The notes below the pieces were generated by a model. The model worked only from the letters and a program-made list of their open reading frames with translations, searched no databases and was not told where the DNA came from. Below are positions 32,801-45,431 of a stretch of DNA of 64,000 bases, piece after piece. Source of the DNA: Tetracentron sinense (lineage: Eukaryota > Streptophyta > Magnoliopsida > Trochodendrales > Trochodendraceae); assembly GCA_015143295.1 (NCBI GenBank), contig CM026570.1, positions 11,556,047 to 11,620,046 of the forward strand. Reading direction: 5' to 3'. The first letter of the stretch is position 1. The number at the start of each line of letters is the position of its first letter. The position numbers and the translations under genes were made by a program.

Positions 32801-35800
32801 CCAGACTCGACATGCCCAATTTTCTGACTAATTTGGTTACTCATATATTTCTGCGCAACCTCTATATGCTTTTTGCAAGATCTCGCCTTTGATGTCTCTC
32901 AATTTCTCATCTTGATTAGAAATGTATATCCATTTTTTAGCTTCTTTATATGTTAATTACAATTGTCTTCAGACACTTAGGCAACAGGGTTACAGGAATT
33001 AAAAAACCATACATTTGTAGAGCTTTTCCATGTGATAGACCTCAACCAGTAATAAGATGACTATTATTCTAATACGAAAAACCACATTTCCAATATCTAC
33101 TTTCTGTTTGTGGACTACTAATTTTATTTTTACTTGCAACTAATGTGAGTCTCAGGTTCCTGGTTTCGTATTATAATTTTTCTTCCAAAATCATTCAGGT
33201 AACATTTGTGTTGTTTTGAGAATATGCAACCACCAGGACTTACACATGGTTCTTGCTGTTCGTCAAGGACCTTTAGTCTATCACAATTCTACTCCTGGAA
33301 AATCTTTATGTTTTAGGAATACAAGTACTCGAATACACTTGCAAACTAAATGATCGCTATGGTAAATATTTAGCATTGCGGTTGGATTTGGTACTTGGTA
33401 GTGAGTATAGCTGCACTAACACTTGCAAATTGAATCTCATCTTAGTTCTAAAATATATCTGGATTTTACCAATCCAAAAAAAAATATTGGGTCCTGGATT
33501 GTCGACTCTGTTGTCCTACCAGTTAATTAAACTTCAATTATTAGCACTATGTGGAGAGTTACGAAATTGCATTTGTTGAGAGTTGAGACATCTGTGATTT
33601 CCACTAGAGTGATTTCCATTTTACAACCGTCAACCATCGTGATGATTTGGGTAGCTAGTTCCATGTGTGTTACTTAGGGTTTTAACCTTACCAGAGAGTA
33701 AGTGGAGAAAACAGAAGAAGAGAGAGGGACAATTAAGGAAAACATTATGCCCCTACTAACAAAAGACAAATGTCTTTGGTCTCCTTCTCTAGCTGCATTA
33801 TTTTCCCTGGCTGAGATAAATCTTGACCTTGAGTTTTGGGACGTGCCATCTTCCTTGGCAGTTGACAGTGGAGGCCCGTTACAAACCTAGGATCAACCAA
33901 TGAATCTTATTGTTCAGCTGAAACTAGGGGCGAAGCCAGGATTCTCTGATCAAATGTTTGGTGTGACCAGTCGAGGCTTTCAGAGGAGTTTAGAACCATT
34001 TTCCCATTAGCCCTTGATAAAAAATCCTTAGTGGTCGATTGTTTTGAATAGTTGGGTAGGGAGTTTGTCTGGTGTCCTAGGCTTCGGAGGAATCTTAATG
34101 ATTGGGAGGTTGAGTATATGCATCGCCTTTTGACGCGATTGATCTCCTCCCCCCTCGTCCCCAGTTTCGTGATGGTACAGTCTAAAAACAACTTCAGTCG
34201 ATTTTCAGTGAGATCACTATACAGTCATTTGCCCCTGAATCTTGGCTAACCAGGTTGACTCAAAGGTATCTTTCTTTCTTTGGTGTGCTGGCCTAAATAA
34301 AATTCTTACTTTGTATCATCTAAAGAGTAGGGGGTGGAAGTTGGCAAACCGATGTTATATGTGCCAAAAAGAGGAAGAGTCAGTGAATCACCTATTTTTG
34401 TACTGCCCGGTTGCATGTGGGCTTTGGTTTTTGTTCCTATCTCGATTAGGAGTAGAGTGGGTTTTCCCCCTCTCCAGTCTGAGCTTCTTATTGGGTTGGA
34501 AATTGGTGCCGTTGGTGGGGCTGTAGAAGTGATACGGACTCTCTTGCCCGGAGCAATTTCTTGGACGATTTGGAAAGAGAGGAATAGTCGTGTGTTGGAC
34601 GACTCTCCCTCTCCTTTCTCCCGGATCCTCAACCGTGTGAATCGTTTGCTTGTGGATTAGAGCTCCGTATCTCAGATGGGTTCGGAAGTGAGGGATTTGT
34701 TATTGTTGTGAGGAGTTTGCATCCATTTGTGTCTGCGCCAGTTTCCGTTTGTTGCTTGCTAGTAGTTTATTTACTTTACATCTTTGTAAACTACTGAATT
34801 TCCTGTTGGTTTATAATATATTTGCTTATTACCGATAAAAAAAAAACAACGGTGGTTCGAGGACATAGGCCTTGGGAAAAAAAAATTGAGGGCCAAGTTC
34901 ATGGAGCATCGCATCTGTTTGTGTCCGTTTGTAATTTCTCGGATGTTTGGGGGGAGATAGAGTCCCCCATCCCCCCAGTTTGCCCCTCTTCCATGGCTAC
35001 ACCCCTATTAATGCTATAGTTTTTTTCCAAAATTTCAGGGGAGGCTTTTGCCCCCGGGCCCATGTGGCTCTACCCCTGGTTGAAACTTGAACCTACTACC
35101 CATGGTAGTAAATTTCACCTACACTATTAAGTACCCACCTTTACATAATGGTTTTGATAGGTAACGAACCAAAACAAGTCATGTAAAAAATAGGGGTTTT
35201 TATATACGTCTGTTATGGCATTACGTATCCAAAGTATTATTACGTATTGTCCATTATGTAACGTGTAACAATAATGGTGCCTAAGGAAATTTAAAGAAAC
35301 CCGTCTTAATTAGGCCTGTCAATTTGGCCCTCGTGTGAGGGTAGCCGGCCTAACCCTTAAAAGCCAACAAAATTGTTTTTTATTCACACATAAAGCCCGC
35401 AGGCTCAAGTGGGCCCCAAAAACTAGGCCCGCTTTGTAACAACCCAGAATTTTAATATAATAAAATTATGCGTTTATGGGTCCTTAATGGAAGTTAATTA
35501 GTTAATTATTTGTTAAATTGGTAAAAAATGGGTTTTGTTCGGGATTAGATTGTACTGGTAAAACTTCAGTGTTTTTCCTCAAAAATCGTACACAATATGC
35601 GTGTCGACTATTTGGACAATCACCTATCGTTCGAGTTTCGTAGCATATCGATTCGCGAGACCGCGAGAGTCTTAAATGTAAGAAAATTGAGAAAACCAGG
35701 AAATTTCAGATTTTTTCGGAATTTAGTGGGACTCCATAATTATTGGGGATTCTAATAGAAATCCGTGCGGCTGATACCACAGCGTGCAGGTCGGTCGTGA

Positions 35801-38800
35801 GGACGACCGTCTGTCGTTTCAGTAGTTAATTATCTCATATGAAGAAACGACAACATGTTTTGTGTCCGTAATAAGAAAATTAGTGGGTTTTGCAATTTTC
35901 TTCCGGACTAAAGTGTAGCTATAAAAACTCAGTATTTTTCTCCGAAATTTTTACAGTAAGTGTCGGACTGCCCCAAGTCCGGTCACCTAAAGTTTCGTCA
36001 AAATCGGACTCTATGTAGTATGGTTTCGGATACCGTAAATGCAAAAAAATTCAAAGATTGGTCAAACAGTCAACCGGTCAAACGAGTTGACCGGTCAACT
36101 CTCCACATCTTATTGGTCATGTGCTTTTGCACATGATCCCATCTCATTACTTATATAAAGAGGGTTAAAACCCTCATTCTCTCACAAATTCTGCAGAGCC
36201 AAATTGCTGCCCGAACCATTTTAGAGAGAAAGTGAGTTGAGAGAAAGGAAGAGAGAGAAAGAGGAGAGAGAAGGAAGAGAGAGAAAGGGAAAGGGTGATC
36301 CCCTTGGGGTTTTTCGACGTTCCCGACGCGCTGGTGACGTCAGTTTCTTTTCCCGATGTCTCGATTTGCATGTAGAGAGAGAGAAAAAGGTAGAGAGAGA
36401 AAGTGGAGAGAAAAAGTTACATGCGCTCTACCCCGGGGTTGATCGTCGTAGGGAACGCGTTGGCGACATCCGTTTTTGCATTAGCTACCTCGAAAAGCGT
36501 GAAGCAGGTAAAACCCCTCTTTTCTTCTCTTTTTCCTCTTATTTTGGTATATTCTTTTATCTGAAGTATATGCATGTCTTTTGGCGTGAATGAAAAAGGG
36601 TCGGAGACCCCTATGTGATGTTGTGATTATATGTGATCCATTGGGGAGCCTAGATCGGGTCCTGAGTAAATTGTATCGCCACTCTAGGGTGACGAAAAGT
36701 TGTTTTGCATGTCATGTAAGGCTATGGAGACATCCATTAACCTGGAAACGTTCCCTAACAGGACGGTGTGTTACCGGAGTTGGTTCACGGGCGCGAGACC
36801 CAAGTATTTTAGTTAATCAAGCGAGGCTTGGGTTAACTAGGGTTAACCTGTGGTTAGAAAATCTAACTAGGGTTAAATATAGTATGTGGTTCTTCTTTGA
36901 CTAGGTTAGGAGAGACGGTGTCCAGTAAGGCCCGGGGTTCCTCCGTGACTGATAGTCGGGAGATGTCGGTCTGCTTGTCTAGGTCGTCCGTGGTGCCTCT
37001 TGGACTAGGTCAAGAGTGGCGGTGTCCTGCATGGCCCGTGGTTCTTCTGTGAGTGATAGTCAGGAGATATCGGAGTCCTAGGGAGTTTAAAGTGGCTGAA
37101 CATCAGATAGTGTATAGTCCGGGGTTCATCTCTGGGTGGGTCAGAAGATGTCGGCACTGTGTCTATCGGGGTCCCTTTTTGGTAGAACGTCAGGAGATGG
37201 CGGCATTGGTATAGATGTCGGGGTTCTAGCCAGAAGATGACTGTAGGCAAGTTGGTCAGGATTCCTTCATGACTGGTACCCAGGACGATGGCGGCGAATA
37301 CACGGTCGATGTGGCCAGTCAATTGAATGGAAAGTATGTTCTTATTGGGCGAATGCCCATGTTGTGAGTGTAAGCTTCGGATACGAAGTGGTCTAAGTCG
37401 GTATACTCAGGGTTGGTGTATTTTTCTGAGTTGGTGGACTTATGGTTCGATATGGAATCATCGGATTCCAGGTGAGTTGGGTTGGTATATCCAAGGTTTG
37501 GTCATGTTCGAGTGAAAGCCGGAACAACGTGTGTGAGTCTAAATGACTCAATGTATTATGGTTATGATTTAGAGACTTTAAGCTGAACATTTGTGGGCTG
37601 TGGCCAATTAATAGAGTCTCAGGATTCGAAATGAAACATGATTGATGATTGAAATGATAACTTGGTAATATGAATACATTCATAACTGAACCCCATAATT
37701 GGAAAGTAATGTGAGGTCAGGAACCTCGGTTAGGGTGACGTAACCCTAAGTGACCTTGGGTCACAGTTTATTATATACTGTTCTATTTTATTGTAACATG
37801 CAAATTGAACTGTATATTATATCATTATTGATGCGTGTTATTATGTGGAAAATAGTTTAGAAGGATTGTGGTTTTATTGGGCTTCATAGCTCACTGACTT
37901 TTTATGTCAATAGATCTCGGAGCTGCTAACCAGTAAGTGAAAAGTCCAATTGGACATTTTGGAAGCTTGTACAAACTGTACCCGGCGTGATAGAGGCGCC
38001 TACTTTTGTAAAACAAACTTGATGTAAATAATACAGGTATATGGTTTGTATGATGGCTATTGTGATGACAGGTGTTATTTGCTTTTTGGAAGCATCTGAT
38101 AAATGTTTAAATTTGCCGTATTTTCGCGGATAAAGTTTTCCGCTTGCGTGATTTGACGAACGGGCGCGTGTCTCGGAACTTGATTCCCTAGGCGCGGGTT
38201 TGGGGCGACACACGCTGATATGAGGGTCGGGCTTAGGTAATACCCCTAAAGCCCAACCTAGCCCAGCCCAAACCTCATTATATATATATATATAAAATTT
38301 TCTAAGTACATGTTAGAATTTTTCTCTATGATCACCATTGCCTGTGGGAAAAACCTTTTTTGCATAAAATACAACAAAAGTACACGAACAAAATTGAAAA
38401 TAGCACAAAGATAAATTGTACAATAAGAGCTTCGAGAGATGGTACAATTTGCTCTGCCACCGCATTGCTCCAAGTGTGCATAACAAAAGCTCAACCGTTA
38501 AAAATAGATTCCTTTGAACTCACATGGTTAGGCTTTTAGATAAACTGTTAAGTGTTGAATTCTTATACCTACTGTAAGCAAAACAAAGAATTGCATATCC
38601 AACATCATACCTACTGTAAGCAAAACAAAGAATTGCATATCCAACATCATATTCCGGATGAGATTGTCCCTTACTCTTTGGCTAAACATCTCCAAATGGA
38701 CTCCCAGAGACCCCAACAATACATTTATAATTATACATTATATATTTGCACTTCATATACATGAATATGTGTATTTTCCATCACAAACATCTTTAGGGCT

Positions 38801-41800
38801 ATTATCCCTTATAATAGAAGTCCCTTTTTCTTTTTCCTTAACATATCCAAACTTCTTCAGAGACCAAAAGGCTATACGAACAACATGTACTAAGAAAAGG
38901 ACAGCACTCAGTGGTAGTTTAGAAGAAAAAATATAATAAATATCATGAAAAAAAGTTTTTCTTTATCTTCTTTTCAAGCCCAAGCCCAGCCCTGACCTTG
39001 AGGGTTGGTCTTAGCCAGTTTAGGCTTGGGATGGACCCTTATGGGAACAAAGAAGAGGCCTAGAACATAAAGCAAACATTAACCCCAATATATGTATATA
39101 ATATATATATATATATACTAGCAGAGACCCTGTGCGATGCAGGATGTGAGTAAAAAATATTTTTAAAAAAGTAGAATATGTTAGAACTAATCACTCATGT
39201 GACAAGCATTATGCATTCACGACTTAATGGAGAACTTTGTTACTATGATTAGGAGTGCTATTAGCATCCTCTAAGGTATGGCAGGTCTTCCTCTTCTGGC
39301 ATTAGTCCTAATTTGGTTGCACATATCAGGTTCATCCACACATATGAAGTTAGATTTCACATTTAGTATTGCCTGATTTATTTTCATGATTTTGAATGAT
39401 ATGATAGTGCTTTATTTCACTACCAGATGAGTTGGGTGTTAACCAAGAAATGATGCAGAAGTGTGTCAAGTAATGATTATTCACTATTGATGACAAACTT
39501 CGTTCTCAGGATTCTATTATATTTACTATTCAACTTAGAATCATTGTCTGAGGAGAGTTCCATAATGGTATTTTGATGTTCCATAATGAACAAGTGAGGC
39601 TAAATTCAGGAAATATAAAAACTTATTTAGTGATTTCTTCAGAAGCATTGGGAGTTTCTACGAACTATAAAGATCGGTACTCGTGGTTAAGCTTTTAGAT
39701 AAATTGTGAAGTATTGAATTCTTACACCTACTGTAAGCAAAACAAAGAATTGCATATCCAACATCATATTCCGGATGAGCTTGTCCCTTACTCTGCAGCT
39801 AAACATGTCCGAATGGACTCCAAGAGACCCCAAGTGTCCCCAGCAATACATTTATAATTATACATTTTTTAATTGGAATATCCAACATCATATTCCAGAT
39901 GAGATTGTCCCTTACTCTGCAGCTAAATATGTCCAAATGGACTCCAAGAGACCCCAACAATTCATTTATAATTATACATTATACATTTGAAGTTCATATA
40001 CATGAATATGTGAATTATGACTATTTTCCATCACAAACATCTTTAAGGCTACCATCCCTTATAATAGAAGTCCCTTTTTCTTTTTCCTTAACATATCCAA
40101 ACTTTTTCAGAGAATAGAAGGCTATACGTACAACATGTACTAAGAAAAGGACAGTTCCCGATGGTAGTTTAGAAGAAAAAAATATAATAAATATCATGAA
40201 AAAAGTTTTTCTTTATCTTCTTTTCAAGCCCAAGCTCAACCCTGACCTTGAGGGTTGGTCTTAGCCAGTTTAGGATTGGGCTGGACCCTTAACACCAACT
40301 GTGGGTCCCACTACCACAAGATTTATGAAAATCAATGCTTAAAAAGCCTCTATAGCAGTAATTACCTAAAAAGACACTTATACGGCAGCAAAACCAAAGG
40401 CCAAAAGTTAATTGGCCAAAAAAATAAATAAATTCAGAAGCCAGAATTGCAATCCCATCAAAAGATTGTCCTTATACAAAAACAAGTTTCAGGATTTTTT
40501 TTTACTGAAGGGAAAGCGGTACGCCATTTTTAAGATATTAAATACTCTACAATCTATCCTCTTTATGTTTTGCTTATGGCTTGTATTCGAATATCTTTAC
40601 AAACTAGTTGTATTATTTTTGGAGCTTGGACTGTAATTGTATTCATTCATTTATGTTTTGCTTTGTAAGGTGGACTTCAACCATGAGTTCATGGTTGCAT
40701 GCAGTACGTCATATTATATGTCATCAATTGAGTGCTTCTTATAAGTATCATATACATAAATGTAAAAAGGAATATGCTAAAGTCTTCCAGAATACTAAGC
40801 AGTAATCAAGAGCTTTAATATTCAGGAATGAATTGGGTCTTCCCTTCTTCCTTCCTAAATTTCCTATCCTGCTGTTCCTTGGTCGGCGCGGATAGTGCGT
40901 AGATGGCAATATGGTCATTTTTTCCTGGTGCTATATTATGGTCGATTTGGAAAGAGAGAAATAAGAGAGTATTCGAAGACTCTCCCTCTCCCATCTCCTG
41001 TATTTGCTCACGAATCCGTCTCCTGCTTTTAGAATGGGTGTCCATTCGGTGTGATGGGGTGGACCTAGGAGCCATATTTGGCTAGCTCCGCCTTCTGTTT
41101 CTTCCAACTTTTCATGCTTTTGCTCATCTCCTTCTGTTTCGAGTTTACACACTTGTGAACTCTTTTATTCTGATTTCTTTTGTAGCTCTCTCCTTTTTAT
41201 TAATTTATCGTTTTGATCACCAATCAAAAAAAAAATATTCAGGAGTGACCTGTTACTACATATTAATTTCCTGAAATAACGCATGTCTAATAATTTGATG
41301 GTGTCGAATCAATCAGAACTGACCTTGGTACCTATAAACTAAGTTTCCATCTATCACTCTAATAACGCATTCATGACCTGCTCCTGCAAAGGCTTACTTG
41401 TTAGTTTTATCAGCATATGTGTTTGTAAATGTTGTTTGTTTATAATGTGCTACATGGAACTATATTGGACATTTGATTAGATCTTTTGATGTTTGGATGC
41501 AGAAACTGACAGGAGGTACACTTCTCTCTAGAAACAAGGACTACTTGGTCTTCTATAGGGGAAATAATTTTTTGTCACCAGATGTCACTGAAGCTTTACT
41601 AGAAAGGGAGAGGCTGGCGAAGGCCCTGCAAGATGATGAGGAGCAAGCAAGGTTGAGAGCCTCAGCCTCGGTAATTCCGAGCGTTGAAACAATCGAGCAA
41701 TCTGGTACTGCTGGTACACTTGGAGAAACCCTGGAAGCAGATGCCCGATGGGGAAAGACGCTGGATGATGGTCATAGGGATAAGATGATGAGAGCAGCAG

Positions 41801-44350
41801 AAGTAGCAAGGCATGCAGACCTTGTCAGAAAGCTTGAGCGGAAGCTTGATCTTGTAAGTTCCTTAAATTTGTAAAGTATGACTTATGACTGAGACTGAAT
41901 GTGTAGCTTGCTATTAACCTTTTTGGAAACTTTCAACATGCTTTGGGTTTCTGTAAGAAGTTCTTCGTTTTCCTCTTCATTTTTGGATCGACGAGAAAAT
42001 CTTTCAAGTATCATAGGAATCTTAAGAGTTTAATTCTGTTTTCCTTCAATTGCAAAGATACTGTGGACAGTGGACACTCTTGAATATGCAAGTTCTAAAG
42101 CTATATCTCTTCACTCCAAACAGTCTTATGAGGGCATAGCTGTAAATATGGTGCACATATAGAGGAGCATGCCTCCTATTTGATGGGACCCATCTAGTAG
42201 ATCTCTTTACTCAATAATTGATCTGATCTGATGGCTGTGAGCAGGCCCTCTATTTGTGACCCATCGCCCATCTATGAGATCTCCTTGGTCAGTAATTGGC
42301 CTGATCTGATGGCTGTGACCATCTCTCCATCACATTCTTGTAGACACTTCAAAAAGTTGGTGAACCTAAGAACAAAGAGAGAAAAGAACCATGTGCTTTG
42401 AAGGGTTATTATTATCGGTTTGGGTTGATCTTTGACTTGGGATCTCCTAGGTGGGCACCATCAAATGTTGGGTGCCCTACCACTGTACATGTGCACCAGG
42501 TGTATTGATGTCTCATGCATAAACTCCCGATGGTTTATGATTCGAATATAACATATAACGTGATACAATTTCTTCCTCATACAGTTTGTGTTGATTATTA
42601 TCTATATTAAAGAGTTTATACTTTTAAATGCCCAAGGTATTGCAATCTTTTCTCATGCTATTCTTTCTTTCTTTAAATCTTAGAATTTACTTGTGTTGTA
42701 TGTTTGAGACTTAAAGCATTAAATAGCATATTGGTTCACATTCTAGAAAATTATCACCTTATTTTTTGAAATGTTGGTGCAACAGGCTGAACGTAAGTTA
42801 ATGAAAGCAGAACGAGCTTTAGCTAAAGTGGAGGAGTTTTTAAAACCATTGGCATCAACGGCAGACCCAGACAGCATAAGTGACGAGGAGAGGTTTATGT
42901 TTCGCAAACTTGGTCTGAAGATGAAAGCTTTCTTACTTCTTGGTAAGCTAATAGCCGTTCAGTCTGCTTGTCTTGTTTTTTTTTTGAAATATGAGGAATT
43001 ACCTGTGCATGGTTTCTTGTTTTAGGGAGGCGTGGAGTCTTTGATGGTACAGTGGAGAACATGCACTTGCATTGGAAGTATAGAGAACTTGTTAAGGTCA
43101 TTGTGAAGGCTAAAACCTTTGACCAGGTCAGAAAAATTGCGTTATCGCTGGAAGCCGAGAGCGGGGGTATCTTAGTTTCCGTAGACAAAATCTCCAAAGG
43201 GTTTGCAATAGTTGTATTCCGGGGAAACCAATATCAACGGCCTCCCACATTGAGGCCCAAGAATCTTTTGACGAAGAGGAAGGCATTGGCACGCTCAATT
43301 GAGCTTCAAAGGCGTGAGGTATCTCCATAACATTTGAGAAAAAAAAAATGAAAGTGTTGCATGATGGACCTGATTTTTCCATAACCCTCAGTCTAACATC
43401 CTACGATATAGTACACATGGCTTATCAACTCATGGCTCCAGTCCATCAGTCCATTCAATTGATAGGCCACCTCTTAGATGTGCATGGCCCAAAATTTAAA
43501 TAAACCCAATATTCTTACTCTTCCAATATCGACCTCAAACTTGGTCTACTAGTGAAAAATTAGGTTAATGTTGGACAAAAGTTAATGCATCTGGCCAAAT
43601 GCAGTGTGTAGAGTAGAACTGTTGGGTACAATAGATGTCAGGTCCATCATGAATTTTTCTATAAAATAAACAGGAAAACTTGATTCAAAGTTTTACCAGA
43701 TAGAATAAATCCCCCCACCATGAAGGTGAGGTTTCAAGAGTAATATTACAGGAATTTGTTGCATGAACTATTTTTTTCTTTACTGATTGTTCGCTTCCTT
43801 TTGACAAACAGGCGTTCTATAATCATATTGCAGCTCTGCAGAGAAGAGTGGAGACACTAAGATCTGATATTGTATGACCTCATGCTAATTTTTACTTTTT
43901 TTACTATTCTTTTGCAGACTGATTTTCATATAGCAGTCAGGTATTAAATACTGTCTCTTTCTTTTCTTTTTCCTCAAAATTGTAAATCCCTCTCATTTCT
44001 CATTTATAGGATCAAATGGAAATTGTAAAGGACCAAGGTCATGAGGAGTTGTATTCCAAACTAGATTCTGCATATTCTACTGAAGATGAGGATACCGAGG
44101 TCTATATTTTTTCTGATACCTGGATCTTCTATTTTACTGTGCAAGAGTAGTAGGTTAGTTTTCTTATTTCTCTATCTGTTTTCTATAATAGGATGAAGGT
44201 GATGAGGCATATCTTGAGACCTATGATAGTGATAATGACAATGAAAGCAACAGTGATGAGGCAACTCACAACCTCCTCTCGGAAACAAATTTCCCTTACG
44301 ATGACCAAAATCAGGTGTTGTCGCAAATGGATCCCAGCTGTGGAGCCTAA
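29891..44350 (+). CDS. CFM3: CRM-domain group II intron splicing factor, CFM3 type
   Basis: Nine exons join in frame with GT-AG borders: 29891-30841, 31999-32485, 32564-32694, 41503-41853, 42786-42942, 43026-43318, 43812-43871, 44010-44099, 44192-44350; 892 aa, close to the family length. The N-terminus [18 protein letters not shown], serine-rich and nearly free of acids, looks like an organellar transit peptide. Three CRM (YhbY-like RNA-binding) domains follow: about 253-342 ([10 protein letters not shown]; crosses exon 1/2), 470-550 (split by intron 3) and 675-770 ([20 protein letters not shown]). A coiled, Lys/Glu-rich segment and an acidic tail (STEDEDTE...[13 protein letters not shown]) end it. 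Family knowledge: CFM3 proteins act in chloroplast and mitochondrial group II intron splicing. The ATG at 29891 starts the conserved N-terminus. Intron 3 is 8.8 kb and full of transposons. No break was seen in coding exons. Confidence 0.92.
31205..31879. mobile_element. hAT-type element in CFM3 intron 1, perfect 8-bp TSD
   Basis: The left end CAGGGGCAGAGCCAGG and the right end CCTGGCTCCGCCTATG are inverted repeats. The 8-bp duplication GGTAGTTC lies at 31197-31204 and 31880-31887. The 675-bp interior has words shared with the MITE family (GATTCACTCACCC, TTAAGCTTAGCCACGGTTAA) but no coding capacity. Confidence 0.85.
32695..33924. other. CFM3 intron 3, first part
   Basis: Non-coding; no repeat structure or exon recognised. 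The small open frames at 33376-33579 and 33702-33890 have no recognisable similarity. Confidence 0.5.
33925..35078. mobile_element. hAT-type element in CFM3 intron 3 with nested LINE
   Basis: The ends TAGGGGCGAAGCCAGG and GTGGCTCTACCCCTG are inverted repeats of the same family as 13703 and 31205. The flanks carry GCTGAAAC (33917-33924) and GTTGAAAC (35079-35086), 7 of 8 matching. Most of the interior is a LINE that inserted later. Confidence 0.75.
33945..34846 (+). mobile_element. LINE, 5'-truncated, nested in the hAT element
   Basis: Plus-strand frames read [20 protein letters not shown], then [20 protein letters not shown] and the zf-RVT series [20 protein letters not shown], the same domains as the LINEs at 962, 10162 and 12305. 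It ends with CTTATTACCGAT and an A-run at about 34837-34846. Frames are interrupted. Confidence 0.8.
35435..38212 (+). mobile_element. Solo LTR of about 2.8 kb in CFM3 intron 3
   Basis: It starts TGTAACAACCCAGAATTTTA and ends TTTGGGGCGACACA, the usual outline of long Ty3/gypsy LTRs of the Tekay/Del kind (inference). Flanks are CGCTT (35430-35434) and CGCTG (38213-38217), 4 of 5 matching. A TATA-like CTTATATAAAG lies near 36150, followed by a GA-rich leader. Internal sub-repeats with GTCAGGAGAT-like words lie at 36900-37310. Open frames within are not genes. Confidence 0.65.
38279..38294. repeat. (TA)n microsatellite
   Basis: A short TA run just right of the solo LTR. Confidence 0.8.
38526..39040. 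repeat. Direct duplication in CFM3 intron 3, copy 1
   Basis: This block recurs at 39685-40290 with high similarity (for example CTACTGTAAGCAAAACAAAG, CATCACAAACATCTTTA, CTTGAGGGTTGGTCTTAGCC). Copy 1 carries its own tandem duplication of a 42-bp unit (38567-38608 and 38609-38650). No coding function. Confidence 0.85.
39118..39160 (-). mobile_element. Possible Helitron 3' end
   Basis: On the minus strand a short GC-rich hairpin-like block (GCATCGCACAGGGTCTCTG) is followed by CTAG and then an AT tract. Helitron 3' ends carry a hairpin shortly before CTRR and insert into AT. The matching 5' end was not found, so only the terminus is claimed. Confidence 0.4.
39685..40290. repeat. Direct duplication in CFM3 intron 3, copy 2
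   Basis: Second copy of 38526-39040. It contains an extra internal repeat of the CATATTCCRGATGAG segment (about 39766-39845 and 39888-39960). Confidence 0.85.
40291..40816. other. CFM3 intron 3, unassigned
   Basis: Non-coding, AT-rich; no repeat or exon recognised. Confidence 0.4.
40828..41233 (+). mobile_element. Short 5'-truncated LINE with clear target duplication
   Basis: The insert carries the C-terminal LINE words [20 protein letters not shown] (near 40915-40980), also seen in the copy at 34540-34600, and ends in an A-run. The sequence AATATTCAGGA occurs at 40817-40827 and 41234-41244, defining the insertion. It lies 270 bp before CFM3 exon 4. Confidence 0.85.
42171..42319. repeat. 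Imperfect direct duplication in CFM3 intron 4
   Basis: Two neighbouring blocks of about 70 bp share CCTCTATTTG, GACCCATC, AGATCTC and CTGATCTGATGGCTGTGA in the same order. Confidence 0.6.
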
Positions 44351-44901
44351 TACACCGTGTACCAGAACCATTGAAACCACGACAGAAGACAGCAGTTTCC
44401 ATGTCTTACTGGTAGCAAGGGGAAGACTCTGTAAATTTATTTTCTGGAACATTGAAAGAGGGCCAAAGGGTGTACGGCGACAAGATCCCGAACTCTCCAT
44501 CTCTATGTAGAATTCACATTTGAGTTGACCATGTATAGATAAATTGCGCAATTGGTCATCGACTATGTAAATTAGTGTCTTGATGTCTCGACTTGATATA
44601 ATTATCTTGAACTATGTATTTCCTATTGAGGAAATGATTCAATTTAATTTGCAGAGAAGTTAAGCAAATCTCAAATGCCTGTCAATCTGCAACGCAACAA
44701 AGAAAATTGAGAATCAGTTGTTGTACGTGATCATTTTTAACAAGGTTTTTGAGAGGAAATAAACTATTTATTGGATCTCTATACACACTATTGATAAATA
44801 GATTTATGATACAGTAACTTGTTCATTAATTATGTTTTTCACATTGGCCGAAAATCACTGGTTCTATGAAGTGATGCTAGTAGGTTTTCAGAATACTCAG
44901 T

Positions 44902-45107
44902 CACTGTTATCAAAACTGGATCGGCCGGTCGAACCAGAACCAGTCCCCTCACAGGTTCCCAAAACCCCCAAAACTGGAACTCTTTAAGAATCAGTCAAAA
45001 CTGGGGGAAAATGAAAAAAAAAAAGTTTTTTCACAAATAAGTACACGGTCGAACCGGGAATCGGCTACTCTGCCAGTTCGATGCCCGATCCGGTTATGGA
45101 AACAGTG
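44902..45107. repeat. MITE with CACTGTT...AACAGTG ends
   Basis: The left end CACTGTTATCAAAACTGGATCGG is inverted at the right end as CCGATCCGGTTATGGAAACAGTG. The 206-bp interior has no coding capacity. A clean target duplication was not seen, so the superfamily (hAT is likeliest) is uncertain. Confidence 0.65.
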
Positions 45108-45431
45108 CTCATAGTTCCTCTCTCTTCATCTGGATTATATTCTCTATAGCGATTCTTCTATTTTTTTGTAGTTTTCACTACTTCACTTCAGAAAACTAGA
45201 TCAATACGGCTAGGATATAGGATTTATGGTTTAAGTTGATTTAGATTATAGATTTATTGTCCAGATCATTTTTTTGAACTCAGATACAAGAAAAAAGTAA
45301 ATCTGTTATCTTACAGCATTGCATCTCAGAATCCACGCCATGGAAGCCAGCTTGATAATTGCTCAAATATCAACAAAAAGTGGGATAATTATTGTTGCCA
45401 ACAAGGGCACAATAACATGATCCTTTCAAAG

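Noticed and set aside
36237-36904. Open frames starting with an Arg/Glu-rich stretch and the following 104-residue frame
   Set aside because: They lie in the GA-rich leader-like part of a solo LTR and show no recognisable domain.
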